From positions 1-6,537 of the forward strand of contig DVMO01000014.1 in assembly GCA_018714945.1 (NCBI GenBank): a stretch of 6,537 nucleotides of DNA, written 5' to 3'. Position 1 is the stretch's first letter; each line of letters opens with the position of its first letter. Shown here one piece after another: positions 1-5,061 of the stretch. Position numbers and translations under genes: made by a program. The stretch comes from Fimisoma avicola. GTDB taxonomy: Bacteria; Bacillota; Clostridia; Peptostreptococcales; Anaerovoracaceae. The notes beneath the pieces are model-generated. The model did not search any database and had not been told where the DNA came from. It saw nothing but the letters and a program-made list of their open reading frames with translations.

Positions 1-168
1 GCCGATATCTCCATCAATACAGATGGAACGATTCGCAATTTCTCCTGGCGTGTAAGCCTCCCCACCCAGGTTGACACAGGCATAAACCGCCCAGGGATTC
101 TCCGCTGTCATTCTCCAGAAGGAAAATTTCACTATGCCGGGGGGATCATTAGGTGTAAAAAAACATAA
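1..168. other. Edge open reading frame, coding strand unresolved
   Basis: Both strands are open here and I recognise neither product. On the plus strand, frame 1 runs in from the left edge for 55 codons to a TAA at 166-168, ending ...GGIIRCKKT. On the minus strand an open frame runs off the left edge; an internal ATG at 111-109 would give MTAENPWAVYACVNLGGEAY and 17 more residues, but GGAG lies only about one base before that ATG, too close for a normal ribosome site. The share of RNY-type codons is about equal in the two frames, so composition does not decide. A minus-strand terminator lies just to the right, so the minus frame, if real, would have to start left of about 175. Confidence 0.35.
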
Positions 169-174
169 AAAAAG

Positions 175-197
175 AAAAAAAGACAACCTTAGTTGTC
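175..197 (-). terminator. Leftward intrinsic terminator
   Basis: Read on the minus strand, GACAAC (197-192) pairs with GTTGTC (187-182) around a TAAG loop. A run of seven T (181-175), a C and seven more T follow. The 6-bp stem is short but the T-tract is strong. On the plus strand no T-run follows the stem, so it works leftward only. It could end transcription from the ArsR-type gene (before the IS66 element landed in between), or act as the expression platform of a leader for a gene at the left edge. Confidence 0.55.
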
Positions 198-210
198 ATT
201 TAAGCTCTGT

Positions 211-280
211 TAAGGGGTTACCAGTCCCCTTACAAAACGAAATAACAGCCTTTTGGGTGGAAGCTGTCCCCCTGATAGGG
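211..280. repeat. Cluster of G/C-rich hairpins (REP-like?)
   Basis: Three small inverted repeats lie in a row: TAAGGGG/CCCCTTA (211-217 and 226-232, loop TTACCAGT), ACAGC/GCTGT (245-249 and 263-267) and CCCT/AGGG (270-273 and 277-280, loop GAT). The first, flanked by runs of G and C, resembles the GGGGACNGNCCCC-type intergenic palindromes common in clostridial genomes. A partly similar motif, TGGGTGGA followed by TGTTCCCCC, lies beyond the IS66 element at 2615-2634, so the element may have split a repeat cluster. No coding role is visible. A structured leader RNA read leftward is an alternative. Confidence 0.35.
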
Positions 281-288
281 ATAAAAAA
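281..288. repeat. IS66 target-site duplication, left copy
   Basis: ATAAAAAA directly abuts the left inverted repeat. The matching octamer on the right side (2600-2607) is GTAAAAAA, 7 of 8 identical. IS66-family elements normally duplicate 8 bp, so length and position fit; the single mismatch suggests later mutation. Confidence 0.6.
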
Positions 289-312
289 GTAAGGGTCAAA
301 TAGCAGGCACAT
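289..312 (+). repeat. IS66 left terminal inverted repeat (IRL)
   Basis: The 24 bases starting GTAAGGGTCAAATAGC match the reverse complement of 2576-2599 at 23 of 24 positions; the difference is at position 6 (G here, T in the right end). This fixes the left boundary of the element. Confidence 0.93.
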
Positions 313-340
313 TGAAAGCCTAAACCTCAAGTAGTATGCT
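312..340 (+). promoter_or_regulatory. Putative tnpAB promoter
   Basis: TTGAAA (312-317) and TATGCT (335-340) are separated by 17 bp, matching the sigma-70 consensus at 5/6 and 4/6 positions. Transcription would start near 347, just upstream of the ribosome site at 357-362. The -35 box starts at the last base of IRL. Confidence 0.45.
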
Positions 341-362
341 ACCTAGTAGTGACTACAGGAGG
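331..362 (+). promoter_or_regulatory. Alternating hairpin arms before the tnpAB ribosome site
   Basis: Four short arms, GTAG (331-334), CTAC (339-342), GTAG (346-349) and CTAC (353-356), sit directly before AGGAGG (357-362). They can pair 1:2 with 3:4, or 2:3 alone. Transcripts entering from outside the element would contain all four arms; transcripts from the internal promoter would contain only the last two. The strong AGGAGG, 10 nt before the ATG at 373, selects that start over the in-frame GTG at 349. Confidence 0.4.
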
Positions 363-372
363 TGAAGCAGAT

Positions 373-882
373 ATGGTACGATCACACGCAGAATGGGAGA
401 TGATCATTAAAGAAGCGTATGCAAGCGGATTTCCTTTAAAGAGATGGTGCAGAGAGCACGATATCAACTACGACACATTTAAATGTGCTAAAAGAAAGCT
501 GCTGGAGAAGGGAAAACTAAAGTTCATGGATGAAAAGATCCGATTACCACAAGCAAAAGGCACCGGCTTTGTGCATCTGCCTGTTGAAGATTGCCGGGCC
601 TTTATCGTATTAAAACCTATCAGGGGAAATCTTTCCTTTGAATCCATGGCTTCTATCATCTGGTTCGATCTGAACCTGCCGCTGATACCGGGGCAAATAT
701 TCTTCTTCATATCAAAAAACTGGAAGCAGATATATGCGCTTAAGATATGCAGGAACGGATATTGCCTTTACAGCAGAAAGCTTGAATACGGAACATTTTA
801 CTGGCCGATATCTCACTGCTACGGAAGAGATTACATGTACAGATATGAATATGATAATCTGCTGAAAACCATAGAAAATTAA
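373..882 (+). CDS. IS66 accessory protein, TnpA-TnpB fusion
   Basis: This 169-residue protein appears to join the two IS66 accessory proteins in one chain. Residues about 5-45 (EWEMIIKEAYASGFPLKRWC onward) match the TnpA helix-turn-helix pattern of a helix, SG-x3-RWC-x2-H-x-I and a Lys/Arg-rich end. Residues about 70-169 follow the TnpB plan: a short strand (FIVL), a degenerate counterpart of the TDMRK segment (KPIRG), IFFF-x-S-x-N and then RNGYCLYSRKLEYGTFYWP, equivalent to the family's DGF-x-L-x-YKRLE-x-G-x-F-x-WP signature. Normally these are separate, overlapping genes. The exact role of TnpA and TnpB in transposition is poorly defined; TnpA probably binds DNA. The ATG at 373 is preferred because AGGAGG lies 10 nt upstream. 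The stop is 56 nt before tnpC, so the usual translational coupling is absent. The loss of the TDMRK motif could mean decay or a divergent subgroup. Confidence 0.8.
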   Translation: MVRSHAEWEMIIKEAYASGFPLKRWCREHDINYDTFKCAKRKLLEKGKLKFMDEKIRLPQAKGTGFVHLPVEDCRAFIVLKPIRGNLSFESMASIIWFDLNLPLIPGQIFFFISKNWKQIYALKICRNGYCLYSRKLEYGTFYWPISHCYGRDYMYRYEYDNLLKTIEN

Positions 883-896
883 TATAGAAAATCCTT

Positions 897-924
897 AAAA
901 CCATTGAAAATTCAATGGTTTTTT
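897..924 (+). terminator. Dyad with T-run between tnpAB and tnpC
   Basis: The arms AAAACCATTGAA (897-908) and TTCAATGGTTTT (911-922) are perfectly complementary over 12 bp, and the right arm runs into six T (919-924). The stem is A/T-rich with only two G/C pairs at its core edge, so termination may be partial. The dyad contains the -35 box of the tnpC promoter and the alternative ATG at 915, which makes that ATG an unlikely start. Confidence 0.55.
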
Positions 925-932
925 GGTATAAT
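904..932 (+). promoter_or_regulatory. tnpC promoter with predicted leaderless start
   Basis: TTGAAA (904-909), a 17-bp spacer and a perfect TATAAT (927-932) form a near-consensus sigma-70 promoter. Counting from the -10 box, +1 falls at about 939, the A of the tnpC ATG. No Shine-Dalgarno sequence lies between the promoter and the ATG, so the transcript is predicted to be leaderless. Confidence 0.65.
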
Positions 933-938
933 AGACAT

Positions 939-2525
939 ATGAAACAGGTCGATCTTTCATCAATGACAAAAGAAGAACTGGAAAGTTTTGCACTGGACAC
1001 CTCAAAAAAGCTGGATGAGGTTTCAGCAGAGCTTGAGTACTACAAAGAGCTGTTCAGGAGCAGTCAGGCTAAACGCTTTGGCCAAAGGAGCGAAAAGAAC
1101 TTGATAGATGACGGAGAGCAGTTATGCCTGTTCAACGAAGCAGAACAGGAGGCAGACCCTTCTCAGCCTGAACCAAAGGCGGAGAAAGCATGTCCTATCC
1201 GTAAAGGCAAGCAGAAGGGCAGAAAAGAGGCATATCTCAGTCCGCTTAGGAAAGCAGAGCCCATAGAGTATGTGCTCACAGAAGAGGAACAGGTTTGTCC
1301 TGTATGTGGGGAGAAGCTTCATGAGATGACAAAGCGGATCCACAGGGAAGTTGAGATCATTCCGGCAAAAGCAGTTGTGCGTGAGCACATACAGTACATA
1401 TACAGTTGCAGGAACTGTGAGAAAAACGGGACAGAAGCTACGATCATTGCGGCACAGACGAGGAAGCCTCTGCTCAGCGGAAGCGTTCTGTCACCGTCAT
1501 TAGGAGGATATATCATAGCGAGGAAATACGAGAATCGTGATCCTCTTGATAAGATATCCAAAGATCTTAAGCTATACGGAGTCAATATCGGAAAAGCGAC
1601 GCTGTCAAACTGGATGATGCTCCTTACAGAAAAATACCTCAGGACCATTTACGAAAGGATGAAAGAGAAGCTCCTTTCATATGATATCATCCAGGCTGAT
1701 GAAACAACGCTGAAAGTGCTGAGCGATAAGCAGCGGAGCAAAAGTTACATGTGGATGTTTCGCAGTGGAGAGGGCATAGCCCCTATCGTGCTTTACCATT
1801 ATGGGGACGGCTCCCGTGCAGGACATGTTCCGGAAACCTTTCTGAAGGATTACCGGGGATATCTGCAAACAGACGGGTATGCAGGATACGGCAATGTTAA
1901 TGATGGCATTGTACATGTAGGGTGTCTGGCTCATGCAAGACGATATTATGCAGAAGCGCTGAACGGTCTTAAAGATAAGGAAAGTACTCATGCCATGCGG
2001 ATAAAAGAAGGTATTGCATGGTGTGATGAGATATTTCATTTAGACAGGGAGTGCAGAAAGCTTTTAACAGAAGAAGAACGGATGGAATTCAAAAGGAGCC
2101 GGATGGGAGAGGCTTTTGAAGGGTTCTTTGCGTGGGCAGAAGAAGAATTCCAAAAGCCGATACCAAAAAGCCTTTATCAGACAGCATTAAAATACACGAT
2201 AAATCATAAGGAAATGCTTAGGAATTCACTTCTTGATGCGAGGCTTGAGGTATCCAATAACAGGAGTGAGAGGGCGATAAGGCCATTTGTCATGGGTAGA
2301 AAGAACTGGCTGTTCTGTAATACGGCGCGAGGGGCTCAATCAAGTGCGATACTGTACAGCATAGTGATAAGCGCCAAGGAAAACGGACTGGTGCCGTCGG
2401 AATATCTGACCTATCTGCTCGATCACATACGAAGGATTGATTTAAAAGATACAGAGGCCATAGATAGACTTCTGCCATGGTCAGAGCAGATACCTGAAGA
2501 ATGCAGACGAAAAGAAAAAGAGTAA
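939..2525 (+). CDS. tnpC: IS66-family DDE transposase
   Basis: This 528-residue protein has the full IS66 TnpC plan and should catalyse strand cleavage and transfer at the element's ends. Residues about 8-45 are a heptad-like helical stretch (the leucine-zipper N-terminus). A zinc ribbon is formed by C120-PV-C123 and C157-RN-C160. The DDE core has D254 in QADETTL, D312 in LQTDGYAGY and E444 in NNRSERAIRP. The C-terminal Tnp_IS66_C part begins around NTARGAQSSAILYS (461-474). Length matches the family and no frameshift or stop is visible. The ATG at 939 is chosen over 915, because the latter lies in a hairpin and its codons would include the -10 box. Neither ATG has a ribosome site; the next in-frame ATG (963) has only a weak, distant AGG. 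Expression probably comes from the promoter at 904-932, with an intrinsic terminator after the stop. Confidence 0.95.
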   Translation: MKQVDLSSMTKEELESFALDTSKKLDEVSAELEYYKELFRSSQAKRFGQRSEKNLIDDGEQLCLFNEAEQEADPSQPEPKAEKACPIRKGKQKGRKEAYLSPLRKAEPIEYVLTEEEQVCPVCGEKLHEMTKRIHREVEIIPAKAVVREHIQYIYSCRNCEKNGTEATIIAAQTRKPLLSGSVLSPSLGGYIIARKYENRDPLDKISKDLKLYGVNIGKATLSNWMMLLTEKYLRTIYERMKEKLLSYDIIQADETTLKVLSDKQRSKSYMWMFRSGEGIAPIVLYHYGDGSRAGHVPETFLKDYRGYLQTDGYAGYGNVNDGIVHVGCLAHARRYYAEALNGLKDKESTHAMRIKEGIAWCDEIFHLDRECRKLLTEEERMEFKRSRMGEAFEGFFAWAEEEFQKPIPKSLYQTALKYTINHKEMLRNSLLDARLEVSNNRSERAIRPFVMGRKNWLFCNTARGAQSSAILYSIVISAKENGLVPSEYLTYLLDHIRRIDLKDTEAIDRLLPWSEQIPEECRRKEKE

Positions 2526-2530
2526 AGAAA

Positions 2531-2571
2531 TTCCCCTTGAACACATTGCTGTGGACAAGGGGAACTGTTTT
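2531..2571 (+). terminator. Intrinsic terminator of tnpC
   Basis: TTCCCCTTG (2531-2539) pairs with CAAGGGGAA (2556-2564). Inside it CACA (2542-2545) pairs with TGTG (2550-2553) around TTGC. CTGTTTT follows. It lies 5 nt past the tnpC stop and inside the element, limiting read-through into the right flank. Confidence 0.85.
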
Positions 2572-2575
2572 AATT

Positions 2576-2599
2576 ATGTGCCTGCTATTTGACACTTAC
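2576..2599 (-). repeat. IS66 right terminal inverted repeat (IRR)
   Basis: The reverse complement begins GTAAGTGTCAAATAGC and matches IRL (289-312) at 23 of 24 positions. It marks the right boundary of the element. Confidence 0.93.
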
Positions 2600-2607
2600 G
2601 TAAAAAA
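2600..2607. repeat. IS66 target-site duplication, right copy
   Basis: GTAAAAAA, immediately outside IRR, matches ATAAAAAA at 281-288 in 7 of 8 positions. Confidence 0.6.
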
Positions 2608-2634
2608 GGGGATCTGGGTGGAGTAATGTTCCCC
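2602..2634 (-). terminator. Possible terminator of the ArsR-type gene
   Basis: On the minus strand GGGGA (2634-2630) can pair with TCCCC (2612-2608), followed by six T (2607-2602). It lies about 50 nt past the stop of the ArsR-type gene. The 17-nt loop is large and the stem only 5 bp. Eight consecutive G on that strand make the pairing register uncertain. The IS66 element inserted right at its T-run. Confidence 0.35.
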
Positions 2635-2685
2635 CCCCAAAATCCCGGAAAGCAAGAGCAAAGCGGAATGGCGGACACAGCCAGA

Positions 2686-3009
2686 TCAAGATACCGAGAA
2701 TTTTTTAGTGGCGTTCAGATATTTCATAAGCACACCGAGGTTGGCATAGTAATAAGAAAACTTATCCTTCTTTTTAACCTTTATAAGACCGGAATCGGCC
2801 AGTTTTTTCGTATGCTGTGATATGGTGGCCTGCGCATAGTCGAAATGTTCGACCAGGTCTTTGTTACAGACCAGGACCATAGCCTTGTTTGCCTGCATTA
2901 TATACCGGAAGATCTTGATCCTTGCCGGATGAGCCAGAGCATCAGATACCTGGGCTATCAGCAAGATCTCCTCTTCCTGCATAGAATCATCTTGTTTTCT
3001 TAGTCTCAT
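2686..3009 (-). CDS. ArsR-type winged-helix transcriptional regulator
   Basis: This 107-residue protein has the size and fold pattern of the ArsR/SmtB family of small dimeric repressors. Residues 20-40 (QVSDALAHPARIKIFRYIMQ) are the diagnostic first helices. Residues about 50-70 (KDLVEHFDYAQATISQHTKK) are the helix-turn-helix with the recognition helix ATISQHTKKL, and residues about 71-93 (ADSGLIKVKKKDKFSYYYAN) form the wing. The classical metal site, ELCVCDL, is replaced by MVLVCNKDL with a single cysteine (C48), so it is probably not an As/Cd-type metal sensor; the ligand is unknown. The start is set by AAAGGA (3025-3020) 10 nt before the ATG; the alternative ATG at codon 10 has no ribosome site. 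No target gene is adjacent in an operon, and its downstream side was cut off from the left flank by the IS66 element. Autoregulation is typical for the family. Confidence 0.85.
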   Translation of the reverse strand: MRLRKQDDSMQEEEILLIAQVSDALAHPARIKIFRYIMQANKAMVLVCNKDLVEHFDYAQATISQHTKKLADSGLIKVKKKDKFSYYYANLGVLMKYLNATKKFSVS

Positions 3010-3035
3010 ATGAACAGTTTCCTTTCTTCCATTAT

Positions 3036-3064
3036 ATTATGACAAAATTCGCCGCATTTTTCAA
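3036..3064 (-). promoter_or_regulatory. Promoter of the ArsR-type gene
   Basis: On the minus strand TTGAAA (3064-3059), a 17-bp spacer and CATAAT (3041-3036) with an upstream TGT make an extended -10 sigma-70 promoter, each box 5/6 to consensus. The near-symmetric A/T sequence CATAATATAATG (3041-3030) overlaps the -10 box and is a candidate operator for autorepression. Confidence 0.6.
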
Positions 3065-3556
3065 GGGACAGGTGGAAAAAGGATCAGGGATTGCTGCAAC
3101 AGGGGCGTGGCGGGGCAGAGCTCCGTCCGGCAGATTTCCGTCCGAAATGGCTGAGCATGGCAGGCGAACCAAATCCTCCGCCAACAAAAAGTTCTCGTTC
3201 CATACCTGCAAGCTGTCCCTGGGAACCTGACCGGCCGTTTAATGGTCACTCAGGTTCTCTTAATATTGAACATACGCAAAGAAAAGAACCACATCTGTGA
3301 AACCGATTCTCTATAGGCGGGTTTTCGTAGTCTTTGAGAACTCTTATAAGAGAAAAGGTTCTCGGCAAGGGTCATTGTCACAAAGAAAAGAACTTTTGGC
3401 TGGCAGGCAAGCCAGGCTAACGGAACAGCAAGCCCGACAGACCCATAAGACCGCCAGGTAAGCAAACGGCAGACCCATAAGACCGCCAGGCCAGCAAACG
3501 GCAGACCCATAAGACCGCCAGTTCAGCAAACGGCAGACGCCAGTCCATGACCCAAG
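3065..3556. other. Intergenic region without a convincing gene
   Basis: Short open frames exist on both strands, but none has a ribosome site, recognisable motif or plausible composition. Visible structures are an inverted repeat GAACCTGA/TCAGGTTC (3223-3230 and 3250-3257) followed by a T-rich stretch; a perfect 12-bp palindrome CTCTTATAAGAG (3341-3352) nested between GAGAAC (3336-3341) and GTTCTC (3358-3363); a 13-base direct repeat CAAAGAAAAGAAC near 3279 and 3382; and the 32-bp tandem repeats, listed separately. The left part (to about 3240) is clearly more G/C-rich than the flanking genes. Confidence 0.5.
3438..3543. repeat. 32-bp tandem repeats, three copies plus a partial
   Basis: Units at 3438-3469, 3470-3501 and 3502-3533 share CAGACCCATAAGACCGCCAG and AGCAAACGG and differ only in the two or three bases between (GTA, GCC, TTC region). 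A broken fourth copy (CAGAC-GCCAG) covers 3534-3543, and a degenerate piece (GCCAGGCTAACGGA) lies upstream near 3411. The unit is not a multiple of three and no spacers separate the copies, so it is neither a coding repeat nor a CRISPR array. It ends just before the regulator's operator. Confidence 0.85.
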
Positions 3557-3572
3557 TGCAAAAAAATTTGCA
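3557..3572. promoter_or_regulatory. Operator dyad upstream of the sigma-54 activator gene
   Basis: TGCAAAAAAATTTGCA is a 16-bp dyad of the form TGCAAA-N4-TTTGCA. The same form occurs twice downstream of the regulator gene (5023-5038, 5046-5061). Here a single copy overlaps the predicted -35 box of the regulator's promoter, with its centre at about -38. This position suits autorepression by the regulator (inference). Confidence 0.65.
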
Positions 3573-3596
3573 TGAGACTCATTTTTGTGATAAAAT
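3568..3596 (+). promoter_or_regulatory. Promoter of the sigma-54 activator gene
   Basis: TAAAAT (3591-3596), preceded by TGA, gives an extended -10 box. At 17 bp upstream lies TTGCAT (3568-3573), a poor -35 (3/6) that forms part of the operator dyad. A weak -35 with an extended -10 fits a modestly expressed, self-controlled regulator. The predicted start is near 3603. Confidence 0.5.
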
Positions 3597-3623
3597 AAAC
3601 AAGAACAAAAGGAGAATAAGATA

Positions 3624-5021
3624 ATGAAAAAAGAACACTACGAAAAAATAATAGAAGAACTGATAAAACTCATAGATGAAGGAGTCTACATCGTAGACAA
3701 ACAGTGCATAGGACGGTTTTATAACGATATTATGGCGTCCATGGAAAAGGTTAACATGGATGATGTGCTGGGTAAGCGTTACCAGGACGCTTTCCCGGAT
3801 GTGAGGACCAACGACAGCACCATGATGAAAGCGCTGTTCAACGGCGAGGCGACAGTCAAACAGCAGCAGAGCTATAAGAATTTCTACGGAAAAGAAGTTA
3901 CGACTGTAAACAGTACAGTTCCGGTCATCATCGACGGTGAAACAGTTGCCGCCATAGAGGTCGCAAAAGATATAACCGATATCAGGCGAATGTCCGACAC
4001 TCTCCTTGAGCTGCAAAAAAGCGACAAGAGTTCAGCAAGACCAAAGAACAGCGCCATCAAGCGATATACATTTGACGATATATATGGAAAAAACGGAGAG
4101 TTTGAAGTGGCCCTGCACAGAGCCAAAAAAGCTGCCGAAAACGATGCTGCCGTGTTTATATACGGAGAGACAGGGACAGGTAAAGAACTTTTTGCCCAGA
4201 GCATTCATACATGCGGCAAGCGCAAGGACAAGCCTTTCCTCGCTCAGAACTGTGCCGCCATACCGGAATCCCTGCTGGAAGGTATACTTTTCGGTACCGC
4301 AAAGGGAAGCTTTACAGGTGCCGTGGACCGAGAAGGCATGTTTGAGCAGGCAAACGGCGGCACGCTGCTTCTGGATGAGATCAGCGCAATGCCATACGAT
4401 CTTCAGAGCAAGCTGCTGCGTGTGCTGCAGGAAGACTATATCCGCCGCGTCGGAGGCATGAAGGATATACCTATAAATGTAAGGATAATCGCGACTGTCA
4501 ATGAGCCGCCTGAAGAACTCATAGCCAGAGGCAGCCTGCGGAAAGACCTTTTCTACAGGCTGAATGTCGTCAACATCAAGATCCCTGCCCTGAGAGAGCG
4601 GCTGGATGACATACCGATCCTTGCGGAAAAATTCCTTGAAAAATACAATAAGCGGTTTGGAAAAGAAATATGGATGATGTCAGACGGAGCGGTAAAAAAG
4701 CTGTCCCACTACGATTATCCGGGCAATGTACGGGAACTTGAAAATATCATAGAGCAGGCAGTCTCAATGGCAGAAAACGAGCATGTCCTCACCGAAAAAA
4801 TCCTTGCAATGCCCGGCTCTTTCCGGAAAAGCAAGGTTCCAATGGCAGAATATGAAAAAAACATCCCTCTGGATAAATATATAAATGAGATCGAAGCCAA
4901 AATAATACGGGACACCCTAATGGATACCGGCGGAAATATATCAAGAGCTGCCGAGCATATGCAGATAAAAAGGCAGACCCTCCAGCATAAAATGAGAAAA
5001 TACAACATAATGGGCAGGTAA
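3624..5021 (+). CDS. Sigma-54-dependent activator, PAS-AAA+-Fis HTH
   Basis: This 465-residue enhancer-binding protein should remodel sigma-54 RNA polymerase by ATP hydrolysis. Residues about 8-120 form a PAS-like sensor domain ending EVAKDITDI, with no phosphoreceiver domain, so a ligand rather than a histidine kinase is the likely signal. The AAA+ domain (about 150-380) shows Walker A GETGTGKE (181-188), the sigma-54 contact loop as GSFTGA (228-233, conservative A to S change from GAFTGA), Walker B LLLDE (248-252), RKDLFYRLNV (306-315) and YPGNVRELEN (365-374). A Fis-type helix-turn-helix closes the protein (about 427-462, GGNISRAAEHMQIKRQTLQH). This is the architecture of RocR-like amino-acid catabolism activators. 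AGGAG lies 9 nt before the ATG. A sigma-54 promoter and paired dyads immediately downstream point to ord-ortA as its target, with ornithine or a related metabolite as candidate signal (inference). Confidence 0.93.
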   Translation: MKKEHYEKIIEELIKLIDEGVYIVDKQCIGRFYNDIMASMEKVNMDDVLGKRYQDAFPDVRTNDSTMMKALFNGEATVKQQQSYKNFYGKEVTTVNSTVPVIIDGETVAAIEVAKDITDIRRMSDTLLELQKSDKSSARPKNSAIKRYTFDDIYGKNGEFEVALHRAKKAAENDAAVFIYGETGTGKELFAQSIHTCGKRKDKPFLAQNCAAIPESLLEGILFGTAKGSFTGAVDREGMFEQANGGTLLLDEISAMPYDLQSKLLRVLQEDYIRRVGGMKDIPINVRIIATVNEPPEELIARGSLRKDLFYRLNVVNIKIPALRERLDDIPILAEKFLEKYNKRFGKEIWMMSDGAVKKLSHYDYPGNVRELENIIEQAVSMAENEHVLTEKILAMPGSFRKSKVPMAEYEKNIPLDKYINEIEAKIIRDTLMDTGGNISRAAEHMQIKRQTLQHKMRKYNIMGR

Positions 5022-5022
5022 C

Positions 5023-5061
5023 TGCAAAAATATTTGCATAAAAACTGCAAAAATATTTGCG
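5023..5061. promoter_or_regulatory. Paired enhancer sites for the sigma-54 activator
   Basis: Two dyads, TGCAAAAATATTTGCA (5023-5038) and TGCAAAAATATTTGCG (5046-5061), lie 23 bp apart centre to centre, about two helical turns, so dimers would sit on one face. They begin two bases after the regulator stop and lie about 225 and 200 bp upstream of the predicted ord start, usual for sigma-54 enhancers. A further TTTGCGCAAA overlaps the second site, and the A-rich 5062-5220 stretch could supply DNA bending. Confidence 0.75.

Larger units (their letters stand above)
289..2599 (+). mobile_element. Complete IS66-family insertion sequence, 2311 bp
   Basis: The element is bounded by 24-bp inverted repeats that begin GTAAG, as is usual for IS66, and flanked by an imperfect 8-bp direct repeat. 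Inside, a fused tnpA-tnpB gene and a DDE transposase gene (tnpC) both read rightward, and a strong terminator follows tnpC just inside the right end. Size and order fit the family (roughly 2.5 kb; tnpA, tnpB, tnpC), except that the two accessory genes form one frame. The catalytic residues and zinc ligands of the transposase are intact and both frames are unbroken, so the copy may still be functional. It has landed in an A-run between a leftward terminator and the ArsR-type gene and interrupts no recognisable gene. Confidence 0.93.

Noticed and set aside
251..275. GGGTGG motifs as T-box leader remnants
   Set aside because: The GGGTGG is not followed by the NACC required in a T-box, and no specifier stem or aminoacyl-tRNA synthetase gene is nearby.
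349..372. GTG at 349 as the tnpAB start
   Set aside because: The AGGAGG at 357-362 lies downstream of it and is correctly placed for the ATG at 373.
915..938. ATG at 915 as the tnpC start
   Set aside because: It lies inside the terminator-like dyad, has no ribosome site, and the eight added codons include the -10 box.
2626..2820. Rightward 64-codon open frame over the ArsR-type gene's 3' end
   Set aside because: It is antisense to a clear family member, starts in a run of C and has no recognisable domain.
3039..3300. Short rightward open frames of 63 and 69 codons
   Set aside because: They lack good ribosome sites, overlap the divergent ArsR promoter, and their Arg/Pro/Ser-rich products match nothing I recognise.
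3250..3529. Leftward open frames across the tandem repeats
   Set aside because: Their repeating LPFAGLAVLWVC-like sequence is a by-product of reading the 32-bp DNA repeat in shifting frames; no ribosome site is seen.
3438..3543. Tandem repeats as a CRISPR array
   Set aside because: The copies are contiguous; only two or three bases vary and there is no room for spacers. No cas gene is present.
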